Origin: Enterobacter asburiae
GTDB taxonomy: Bacteria > Pseudomonadota > Gammaproteobacteria > Enterobacterales > Enterobacteriaceae
Length of the DNA: 64,000 bases
Direction: 5' to 3'
Assembly (NCBI RefSeq): GCF_024599655.1
Contig: NZ_CP102247.1
Coordinates: forward strand, 2,542,001 to 2,606,000
The position numbers and the translations under genes are program-made. The notes under the pieces are model-generated. The model was not told the origin of the DNA. It did not search any database and worked only from the letters and a program-made list of their open reading frames with translations. This document shows, one piece after another, positions 1 to 12,000 of this stretch (within the stretch, counting starts at the first letter, position 1; each line of letters begins with the position of its first letter).

Positions 1-3000
1 GACGTACCGAACCCGGTGTCCTGCGCGGTAGAGAGGCGCAAATCAACGGTTACGCCGGAGGTCGCATTACGGTAATCCACCACGTCCATCCCACCGGTGT
101 TGCTCCAGGTGTCGTAGTCGGAATGGGTATTCCAGCCGCCGGAGCCGTTGTAGGTATAGGTGCCATCCTCTGCGATAAAGGTGTCGTTATACCCGGTCCC
201 GGTAATGGTCCCACTGTGGCCGCCAGTGGCCGCTTCGGCCGTCAGGACGTAGCCCTCTTTGCCGTTGCCCGCTTCCAGACCGCTCCAGGTGACGTTATCC
301 GACACGCCGTTGGTGATCTTCAGGATCTCAGCCGAATAGGTTTCATTCGGATCCAGACCGTAGAAGCTCACCAGCGCAGAGGTATCGTTCGACCCGATTC
401 CGGACTGGGCGTTGATGATCTGCGAAGCCACCAGCACGCCCGCGGCGTTGTACAGGTTGACCGTGTTGCCGTAGTAGGCGTTGATGCCCTCGCTGTCAAC
501 AATGTGCAGGTGCATCGCGGTGCCGTCAGCGATGGTTTTGCTGTTTTGCACCAGCACTACCTTGCCGTTCTGCTGAGAGACCAGCAGATCCTGCGCGCCG
601 TCCCAGTTGTAGTCCACTGCCGCCACGCCGGTCGCGTAGGCAATACCTGACGCCAGCTGGCTTGAGGTCCAGGTGGAACCGTAACCGTTGTTGGTGAACA
701 GGGTCGCCGTCTGCGAACCGCCGTAGGTGCTGAGCTTGATGATGTCCATCTGCCCGTCGCCGTTCCAGTCCACCGCCACTGACAGATAGCCCGCCGTGGC
801 GTTAGAGGCTTCCACCGCGCTCTTGGTGGCAGAGAGCTTCCCGGTACCGTCGTTGTAGTAAATCACCCCGCCGTTGTTGTTGTAGCTGCTGCCCAGGTAC
901 AGATCCATGTAGCCATCGCCGTTGAAGTCCGCCCACGTCATGGACGCCGCCGTGGTGGTATTCGAGGCGTTTGCCACAAACACGTTGGTCAGGTTCTGAC
1001 CGATAGAGAGCGTGCCGTTGCCGTTGTTGTTGATCACGGTTAACGAGTACGCGCCGCTACGGTTGGTGTGCTGGACAATATCTACCGTGCCGTCATTGTT
1101 CAGGTCGACGCCGGAAATTTCGCGCCCGGAATCGAACTGACCGTAGAAACCGCCTTCGCCACCGGTGCCATCAGGCGACAGAACGCCGTTGTTGTTCACC
1201 AGGTAGGTCAGTGAGTCCATGCCGGCATCACCGTACGCCAGATCCAGATAGCCATCGCCGGTTTTATCGTACGCAATCACGCCGCCGTACCAGATGGTGG
1301 TCCCCATCGCCAGCTGGCTGGCGTTATAGGTGCTGCCATCGTAGGTCCACATCACCTGCGTAGAGCCCGAGTAGGTGGTCTCCGTCGCGAAGATATCCTG
1401 CGTGCCGTTACGGTCAAAGTCGGCGGCGGTCTGGCTCACCACGTAGTAGCTGCGGGTGTTGGTCAGCGTATTTCCGGCATAGGTCGAGCTATCGCTGCTG
1501 GAGTAGGACTGGCCGTTAGCAATGATATTCCACAGACCGCTGCTGTTCATGCCGAGGGTCATGGTGGAGTTGTTGCTGTTCCCCGCCGTGGTTGCCCAGT
1601 CGGTATTCACCGAGGTGGTGTCAATTACCAGGCTGCCGGTCGCCGTACCGGTGGTATTGCCGTTACCCGCGCTGCTCTTCACCTGCGCCGTCACGCTGTA
1701 GCTCGACACGCTCAGCGCATCGCCGTCAGGGATCTGCAGATACCAGGTGTTGTGATCCGGGTCGACCACCACCGCGCCGCCGGTCTGGGAGGTGTAGGTT
1801 TTTCCGTTCACCGTGACTACCAGGTATTCACCGTTCACCAGATCGGCGGAGACGGTCCCGCTGACGATCGGCGTGGTGTCCGACGTGGTCTGCGCGGTAA
1901 TCGCCGCCGTGGTGGTCGGGATGCTGGTATCAACGTTCAGCACAAAGCCGTCGGATTCCGTGTAGTTACCGGCCCTGTCGGTGACGCGCACAATGTAGGT
2001 GTGGTTGCCGTCGCTCAGGCCGTTGTCCTGGAAGGACCAGCTTGCGCTGCCGTTCATGGTCACCTGGCCGAGCAGGACCCCGTCACGATAGAGCTGCACG
2101 ATTTCACCATCGTCCGGGGCGCGGTTAAGCGTACCGTTGATCAGCGGCGAGTTATCGTCCGTTGCCACCGCACTGCCAAAGGTTCCCTGACGCTCGCCTT
2201 CGCCGTCGGTATAGCTCACTACCGTGCCCACCGTGGTTGGCGGCGTGGTGTCCACCGTCACCACCTGAGAGGCGGTGGAGCCGACGTTGCCCGCCTGGTC
2301 GATAATCCGCACCTGGTAGGTGTAGTCTCCGTCAGGCAGATCGCGGGTATCGGTGTAGCTCCAGCGCTGGTTGGTGACCGTGGTATCGAGCCAGGTATTT
2401 CCTCCGTCCAGGCTTATCTGTACGCGCTCGTCGCTTGCCAGCGCGCTGCCCAGCGAACCGTTGATGGTCAGCGTGGTGTCCATGGTGATGAAATCACTGC
2501 CGGACTGGCCGGTATCTTCGCTGATGCTGTCGATGGTGACGCCATACTGCGGCGCCTGCGTATCCACCGTCACCGCCTGCGAGGTGGTGGCCCCGACGTT
2601 CCCTGCCTGGTCAACGACCCGCACCTGGTAGTTATGGCTGCCGTCTGTCAGGGTACGCGTGTCGCTGTAGCTCCATTGCGTACCGCTGACGGTGGCGTAC
2701 ACCCAGGTGCTGCCACCGTCCATGCTCACCTGCACGAATTCACCCGCGCCGAGTTCTGCGCCGAGCGTTCCGTGCAGCGTGTACGAAGTCGAACTGGTCA
2801 GGAAGTCGTTATTGTCGAAGCCGGTATCCACGGTGATGTTATCCACGGTCACCGTAATCGCCGCATCCGGGGCGACCGTATCGACGGTCACCTGCTGATG
2901 GGCGCTGGCCCCCACGTTGCCCGCCGCGTCTACCACGCGAACGTAGTAGTCATAGGTCTGGTTACCCAGCGCGCGGCTATCGACGTAGTACCAGCTGTTG

Positions 3001-6000
3001 CCGGTGACGATGACGTTCTGCCAGGTGACGCCGCCGTCGATGCTGATCTGGGCATACTCGCCGTCGGCCAGCGTCGCGCCGAGCGAGCCGTGCAGCGTCA
3101 GGGACGTATCGTTGGTGATAAAGTCGCTGCTGCTCAGGCCGGTATCGTCGCTGATGCTGTCGATGGCGATAGTTTTGCTCGCGTCCGGCGCAACCGTATC
3201 AATGGTCACCACCTGGCTGGCGGTGGTGCTGATATTGCCCGCGTCGTCAATCACGCGCAGCTGGTAGTTGTAATCCCCGTCGGCCAGCGTGCGGCCATCG
3301 ACGTACGTCCAGCTCAGGCCGCTGACGCTGACGTCTGTCCAGGTCACGCCGCCGTCGAGGCTGATCTGCGCGTGGTCACCGCTGCCCAGCGCCGCGCCGA
3401 GCGTCCCTTTCAGGCTGATCTGGTTGTCGCTGGTGATAAAGTCGCTGCCGGACAGGCCGGTATCCTGGGTGATGGAATCGACCGTAATCGTCGTGGCCAC
3501 AGGTTTCGTCAGGTCAATCACCACGTCCTGGCTGTCCGTCGCCCCCACGTTGCCCGCGTTATCGATAACGCGCACCTGGTACTGATACGTACCGTCCGTC
3601 AGGGTGCGGCCATCGGCGTAGCGCCATGTGGTGCCGGTCACGGTCAGGTCAATCCAGGTGTTACCGCCGTCGAGGCTGATCTGCGCCTTCTCGTTATTGC
3701 CGAGCTGCGCGGTCAGCGAGCCGTTGACCACCACCTGAGCGTCGTTGGTGATGAAATCACTCGCGCTGAGGCCGGTGTCGTTTTGCAGCGAATCAATGCT
3801 AATACCCATCGACGGCGCGGTGAGATCCACGGTGACGCTGTGGTTATCGCTGCCGCTGTTGCCGATGGTGTTGCTGACCTGCGCGTTAATCACGTACGAA
3901 CCGCCGTCCGCCAGCGCGGTGACGTCTGCGCTTCCGACCGTATAGCTCCAGGTGCCGTCATTCTGAACGGTCGCCGTGTAGGTTTTACCGTTCAGCGTAA
4001 TGGTCACCGTCTGGCCCGCCGGGGCGTCGGTGGTTCCGCTGACGACCAGCGGCGTGCCGTGCTCGGCGGCGTTGACGATATCGTCCTGCGCAAAGGTGTT
4101 GATGGTGATGGTCGGGACGTCGCCGTTCAGCGTCACGTCGTGCGTTGCGCTGCCCGGGTTGCCCGCCCTGTCGCTTACCGACGCGGTGATGGTGTAATCC
4201 CCGTCGCTCAGGCCGAGGAAATCACGGCCCGGCACGAAGACCGACCAGGATCCGTCCGCCCCGACGGTCGCCTGATAGCTGTGCCCGTTGAAGGAGACGG
4301 TCACCGTCTGGCCCTGTTCCGCCGTGGTGGTACCACGGATCGTCTGGCCCGCCAGCTGCTCCGCGTTGTTGACGATATCGTCATCGGCCACGGTGCTGAT
4401 GGTTACGGTTGGCGCGACGGTATCGACCGTTAAGGTGTGCGTGGTCTGGCCGTTATTACCCGCTTTGTCGTTGACCGAGGCGGTCACCGTCAGCGCGCCC
4501 TGGCTCAGGGCGGCCAGATCGACTGCCGGAATATCCAGCGTCCACGTCCCGTCGTTCGCGACGGTTGCGGTGTAGGATTTGCCGCCCAGCGTCACGGTGA
4601 CGGTCTGGCCCACCTCCGCGCTGGAAGAGCCGTGCACGGTCAGCGGCTGCTGCGCTTCTGCCGCGTTCAGCATGTCGTCAACCGACAGCGTCGCAATGCT
4701 CACGACCGGCGCAGTGGTATCCACGCTGATGCCGTGCGTCGCCGACGCGCTGTTGCCCGCGCTGTCCTGCGCCGACACGGACACCTGATAGCTCGCGCCA
4801 TCTGCCAGGGCGCCCACGTCGGCGGCCGGAACGGTGGTCGTCCAGCTGCCGTCGCTCTGGATAGTGGCCGTATAGGTCTTGCCGTTCAGCGTCACGGTAA
4901 CCTGAGTCCCGCTGGCGAGCTGGGCGCTGGAGCCGCTAATCACCAGAGACGAACCGGCTTCCGCCGCGTTGATGACGTCGTCACCGCTAACGGTGTTCAC
5001 CGTCAGCGCCACGGAGGCGGTGTTCACCACCACATCGTGGGTCTGGGTGCTGCTGTTGCCCGCGCTGTCGGTAATCGTCGCGCTGAGGGTCACGGTCCCG
5101 TCGTTCAGCGCGGAAATCACGCTGGCCGGAACGCCCACGCTCCAGTTACCGCTGGCGTCAACGGTCGTTGTGTACTGGTTCGAACCGATGGTGATGACCA
5201 GCTTATCGCCGACGCTCGCGCCGGTTGCCGTACCGCTGACAATCTGCGCCTGCCCATGCTCCACGCTGTTAATGACGTTATCGCCCGCGACAGCGTTAAA
5301 GCTGACGGTCGGCGGCGTGGTATCAAGCGTAATCGCTTTGCCCGCGCTGCCCGGGTTACCCGCGGCGTCGCTCACGCTGACCTGCACGGTGTAGCCGTTG
5401 TCCGCCAGCGCGGACAGGTCGGTGCCCGGCACGTTCACGCTCCAGATGCCGCCCTGCTGCACCTGCGCGGTATAGCTCTTGCCGCCCAGCGTCACGGTGA
5501 CCGTCTGCCCGATTTCCGCCGTGGTGGTGCCGGAGATGGCCACGCCCGCAGCCGCTTCGCTGGCGTTAATCACGTTATCGCCAGCGACCGTATCAATGCT
5601 CACGGTTGGCGCGGTCGCATCCACGCTGTACTCGCGGCCCGCCGAGGCGCTGTTGCCGTGCGCGTTGGTGACGCTCACCTGCACGCTGGCATCGCCGTCC
5701 TTCAGGCCCGCGAGATCGGCGGAAGGCACGGTGGCCGTCCAGTTACCGTCGGCGTCCACTTTCGCGGTGTACGTCTTGCCGCCGAAGGTGATGGTGACGG
5801 TCTGGTTTTCCTCCACGTTCGAGGTGCTGCCGGACAGCACCAGATCCGCGCCTTTCTCCGCCGCGTTAATCACGTCGTCGGTGGCAATCGCATCGATGCT
5901 GACGGCAACGGCAGACAGATCGACGGTGACATCGTGGCTGATGGTCACCGGGTTGCCCGCCGCGCTCTGACCTGCAACGGTCACGGTGACCGTGCCCGCA

Positions 6001-9000
6001 GCCAGGGCCCCGACGTCTGCCGCCGGGATCGCCGCGCTCCAGGTGCCGTCTGCCAGCACGGAGGCCGCATAGGTTTTGCCATTGACGGTCACGGTGAGCG
6101 TGGTGCCAGCCGCCAGCCCGTCGCTGGAGCCGGTGACGATCAGGTTTTGAGTATGTTCGATGCTGTTGATCACATCGTCGCCCGCCACGGTATCAATGCG
6201 CAGACCCGGCAGGCTGGCGTCTATAACGATTTCGCGTTCGCCCGCGCCGGTGTTGCCGTGACCGTTGGTGACGGATGCTGACACGGTCAAATCGCCGTTG
6301 CCCAGCGCGGTCAGGACGGATTCCGGCACGTTAACGGACCAGGTCAGATCGCTCTGCACCGTTGCGGTGTAGCTGTTGCCGCCGATAGTCACGGTAACCG
6401 TGTTGCCCGCTTCCGCGTTCGCCACTTTGCCGCTGATGGTCTGGCCTGCGGCCACTTCCGCCGCGTTGATGACGTTATCGCCCGCCACGGTATTGATGGT
6501 GACGGTCGGCAGCGCGGTGTCCACCAGCAGGTTCGCGGAGTTATTCACGGTGTTGCCCACGCCGTTGGTTGCGGCGACGTTCAGGGTGTAGTTGGCTTCG
6601 CCGAGACCCGCCAGATCCGCCGCCGGAACCGTCAGGCTCCAGGTGCCGTCTGCCGCCGTCGTGGCCGCGTAGTTTTTACCGTTGAGGGTCACGGTCACCA
6701 CGGTGCCTTCCGCGAGGTTAGCGCTGGTGCCGCTGACGCTCAGATCCTGACCTTTCTCCACAGCGTTCAGCACGTTATCGCCGCTGATAGCGTTGAAGGC
6801 CACGGACGGCAGGCCGGTATCGACGGTCACGTTATGGCTGCCGGTACCGGTGTTGCCCGCCGCGTCGGTGACTGACGCCGTGACGGTCACGGTGCCGTCC
6901 TGCAGAGCAGAAATCACGCTCGCCGGGACGCCCACGCTCCAGTTACCCGCCGCGTCCAGCACGGTGGTGTAAGTCTGGCCGCCAATCGTGACGGTGACCT
7001 TATCGCCCGCTGCCGCGCCGGTGGCGGTGCCGCTGATGATTTGCGCCTGGCCGTGCTCAGCGATGTTAATCACGTCGTCACCCGCTACGGTGTTGATGGT
7101 CACCGCAGGCACGGTCACGTCGACCGTCAGAGTGTGATCAACCGTCGCCGGGTTGCCCGCCTTGTCGCTGACGCTCGCCGTCACGGTGACACTGCCGTCG
7201 CCGAGTGCCGCCAGATCCGCCGCCGGAACGTTCAGCGTCCAGCTGCCGTCCGCGCCTGCGGTTGTGGTGTAGTCTTTGCCGTTCAGCGTCACGGTCACGG
7301 TCTGGCCCGCTTCGGCGGTGGTGGTGCCGGATACGGTCAGATCGGACTGTGCTTCAGTGGCATTCAGAATGTCGTCGGTCGCCAGGGTATTGATGGTCAC
7401 GGACGGCGCGGTCGCATCCACGCTGTACTCGCGGCCCGCCGAGGCGCTGTTGCCGTTCACGTTGGTGACGCTCACCTGCACGCTGGCGTCGCCATCCTTA
7501 AGGTGTGCCAGATCCGCAGACGGTACGGTGTAGGTCCAGTTACCGCTGTCGTCTACTGTCGCGCTATAGATTTTGCCGTTCAGGCTGATGGTCACGGTCT
7601 GCCCGGCTTCCACGTTGGTGGTCGCACCGGACAGCACCAGATCCGCGCCCTTCTCCGCCGCATTAATCACGTCGTCGGTAGCGATGGAATTGATGCTGAC
7701 GGCAACGGTCGCCAGATCTACCGTCACGTCGTGGCTGATGGTAATCGGGTTGCCCGCAGAGCTGTCGCCGGTAACGCTGATTTTGACGGTGCCTTCCGGC
7801 CACGCGCTCACGTCGGTGGACGGGATCGCCGCGCTCCAGGTGCCGTCCGCCAGCACCGTCGCCGCATAGTCTTTGCCGTTGACGGTGACGGTCAGCGCCG
7901 TGCCCGGCGCCAGCCCGTCGCTGGAACCGGTGACAATCAGGTTCTGCGCGTGCTCGATGCTGTTGACGACATTGTCGCCCGCCACGGTATCCACGCGCAG
8001 GCCCGGCAGGTTAGCGTCGATAGCGATCTCGCGCTCGCCGGTGCCGGTATTGCCGTGGCCGTTGGTGACGGTCGCCGTCACGCTCAGGCTGCCGTTACCC
8101 AGCGCGGTCAGCACGTCAGACGGCACGTTCACGGACCAGGTCAGATCGTTCTGCACCGTTGCGGTGTAGCTGTTGCCGCCAAGGGTGACGGTAACGGTAT
8201 TGCCCGCTTCGGCATTCGCCACGGTACCGCTCAGGGTCTGGCCTGCCGCTACTTCCGCCGCGTTGATGACGTTGTCGCCCGCCACGGTATTGATGGTGAC
8301 GGTCGGCAGCGCGGTGTCCACCAGCAGGTTCGCGGTGTTGCTCACGCTGTTGCCCACGCCGTTGGTGGCGGTCGCATTCAGGGTGTAATTGGCCTGGCCG
8401 AGACCGGCCAGATCCGCTGCCGGAACGGTCAGGCTCCAGGTGCCGTCTGCCGCAGTTGTGGCCGTGTAGTTTTTACCGTTGAGGGTCACGGTCACCACGG
8501 TGCCTTCCGCGAGGTTAGCGCTGGTGCCGCTGACGCTCAGATCCTGACCTTTTTCAACGGCGTTCAGGACGTTGTCATCGCTGATGGCGTTGAAGGCCAC
8601 CGATGGCAGACCGGTATCGACGGTCACGTTATGCGTACCGGTGCCGGTGTTGCCCGCCGCGTCGGTGACTGACGCCGTGACGGTTACGGTGCCGTCGCTG
8701 AGGCCCGAAATCACGCTCGCCGGGACGCCCACGCTCCAGTTCCCCGCCGCGTCCAGCACGGTGGTGTAGGTCTGCCCGCCAATCGTGACGGTGACCTTAT
8801 CGCCCGCCGCCGCGCCGGTGGCGGTGCCGCTGATGATTTGCGCCTGGCCGTGTTCTGCGATGTTAATGACGTCGTCGCCCGCCACGGTATTAATGGTCAC
8901 CGCAGGCGCGGTGATATCTACCGCCAGGTTATGGTCCACCGACGCCGGGTTACCCGCCTTGTCGCTAACCGATGCGGTAACGGTGACGCTGCCGTCGGTT

Positions 9001-12000
9001 AATCCAGCCAGATCCGCCGCCGGAACGTTCAGCGTCCAGCTGCCGTCTGCGCTGACGGTTGTGGTGTAGTCTTTGCCGTTCAGCGATACGGTGACGGTCT
9101 GGCCCGCTTCGGCGGTGGTGGTGCCGGATACGGTCAGATCGGACTGCGCTTCAGCGGCGTTCAGAATGTCGTCGTTCGCCAGGGTATTGATGGTCACGGA
9201 CGGTGCGGTCGCATCCACGCTGTACTCGCGTCCCGCCGAGGCGCTGTTGCCGTTCACGTTAGTGACGCTCACCTGCACGCTGGCGTCGCCGTCTTTCAGA
9301 CCGGTTAGATCCGCAGACGGCACGGTAGCTGTCCATTTTCCGTCTGCATCCACGGTCGCGGTGTAGCTCTTACCGCCGAAGGTGATGGTGACGGTCTGGT
9401 TTTCCTCAACGTTCGAGGTAGTGCCGGAGAGCACCAGATCCGCGCCCTTCTCGGCCGCGTTAATCACGTCATCGGTGGCGATGGCGTCAATGCTGATGGC
9501 AACGCTCGCCAGATCCACCGTCACATCGTGGCTGATGGAGACCGGGTTACCGGCGCTGCTCTGGCCAGCAACGGTTACGGTAACCGTCCCTGCTGCCAGC
9601 GCACCCACGTCCGCCGCAGGGATCGCCGCGCTCCAGGTGCCGTCCGCCAGCACGGTCGCCGGATAGGTTTTGCCGTTGACGGTCACGGTCAGCGCCGCGC
9701 CCGCCGCCAGCCCGTCGCTGGTGCCGGTGATAATCAGGTTTTGAGTATGTTCGATGCTGTTGATCACGTCGTCACCCGCCACGGTATCCACGCGCAGGCC
9801 CGGCAGGTTAGCGTCTATGGTGATTTCGCGCTCGCCCGTTCCGCTATTGCCCACGCCGTTAGTGACGCTGGCCGACACGGTCAAATCGCCGTTGCCCAGC
9901 GCGGTCAGCACGGATTCCGGCACGTTAACGGACCAGGTGAGATCGCTCTGCACCGTTGCGGTGTAGCTGTTACCGCCAATGGTGACGGTCACTGTGTTGC
10001 CCGCTTCGGCATTCACCACCTTACCGCTGATGGTCTGCCCGGCCGCCAGCTCCGCCGCGTTAATGACGTCGTCACCTGCAATGGTGTTGATAATCACGCC
10101 CGGCAGAACGGATTCCACGTTCAGGGTGTGTGACGTGCTGGTATTGTTGCCGACGCTGTCCGTTGCCGATGCGGTAACGGTGTACAACGCTTCACCCAGC
10201 GCGCCGACCCGATCAGCCGGAACGGTAGTCGTCCATTTCCCGTTATCGTCCACCTGCGCGCTGTACGCTTTGCCGTTCAGCATCACGGTTACCACCGCGC
10301 CTGCCGCCAGGCCGGAAGCCGTACCGGAGATCGTCAGATCCTGGGTTTTCTCGGCGTTGTTGATCACATCGTCACCGGAAACGGTGTCAATGGTCAGCAC
10401 CGGCGCGGTCAGGTTCACCTCCACGCCGTGCATGGTGCTGTTGCTGTTGCCCGCTTTATCGGTCAGCGCCGCGGTAATGGTGTAATCCCCGGCGGCCAGG
10501 GCGGTGACGTCCGCCGCAGGCACGCCCACGCTCCAGTTGCCTGAGGCGTCCAGGGTGGCGGTGTACGATTTGCCGTTGAGCGTGACGGTGACCACGTCGC
10601 CCGCCGCCGCGCCGGTCACGGAGCCCGTGACAATCAGAGCCTGCGCATGCTCGGCGCTGTTGATCACGTCGTCCTCGGAAATGGTGTTAATGGTCAGCTG
10701 CGGAACGGTGGTATCCACCAGCACGTCGCGATCCGCAGAGGCCGGGTTGCCCGCCTTATCAGACACGGCGGCGCTGATGGTGTAGTTGCCGTCGGTAATA
10801 CCGCTCAGATCCGCGGACGGCACGGTCACGCTCCAGCTGCCGTTTGCCTGCACGGTGGTGGTGTAGTCCACGCCGTTCAGCGTCACGGTGACCGTCTGGC
10901 CCGCTTCGGCGTTGGTCACGCCGTTAACAACCAGATCCTGCTGCGCTTCGGCCGCATTGATGATGTTGTTGTCGCTGACAATGTCAATAGACACCGTCGG
11001 CGCGGTCGCGTCCACGCTGTACTCGCGGCCTGCCGACGCGCTGTTGCCGTTCACGTTGGTGACGCTCACCTGCACGCTGGCATCGCCGTCCTTCAGGCTG
11101 CCCAAATCGGCGGACGGTACGGTCGCCGTCCAGTTGCCGCTGGCATCCACCGTCGCGGTGTACGACTTGCCGCCGAAGGTGATGGTAACGGTCTGGTTTT
11201 CTTCCACGTTGGTGGTCGAGCCGGACAGCACCAGATCCGCGCCTTTCTCCGCCGCGTTGATCACGTCGTCCGACGCAATCGGGTTAATGTTGATGGCGAC
11301 TGCCGCCAGATCCACCTTCACGTCATGGCTGATGGAAACCGGATTGCCCGCCGCGCTCTGGCCGTCCACGGTCACGGTGACCGTGCCCGCATTCAGCGCG
11401 CTGACGTCTGCCGCCGGAATGGCCGCCGTCCAGGTGCCGTCCGCCAGCACGGTTGCGGCGTAGGTTTTGCCGTTGACGGTCACCGTTAACGCCGCGCCCG
11501 TTGCCAGGCCTTCGCTGGAGCCGGTGATAATCAGGTTCTGTGCGTGCTCAATGCTGTTGATCACATCGTCACCCGCCACGGTATCGACGCGCAGGCCCGG
11601 CAGGTTGGCATCAATGGTGATGTCGCGCTCGCCGGTTCCGGTGTTGCCGTGGCCGTTGGTGACGCTGGCTGACACCGTCAGATCGCCGTTGCCGATGGCG
11701 GTTAAGACCGTGGACGGCACGTTGACCGACCAGCTCAGATCGTCCTGAACCGTCGCGGTCCAGGTATTGCCGCCAACTGAAATAGTGACAGTGTCACCGC
11801 TCGCCGCGCCGCTCACTTTGCCGCTCAGGGTCTGCCCGCTAGCCACTTCCGCCGCGTTAATGACATCGTCCGTGGCGACAGGGTTGATGGTGACCTGCGG
11901 CAGCGCGCTGTCGACCAGCACGCTGTGGCCGGTGCTCGCGCTGTTGCCTGCGGCGTCGGTTACGCTCGCCGTCACGACGTAGCTTGCTTCTCCGAGCGCA

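Noticed and set aside
1752..8672. Very long plus-strand open frames (for example 1752-4433, 4437-6281, 7041-8672) rich in Arg, His, Asp and Val
   Set aside because: They lie opposite the adhesin gene, share its 300-base repeat period and have no known domain or binding site. They are by-products of the codon pattern of the repeats.
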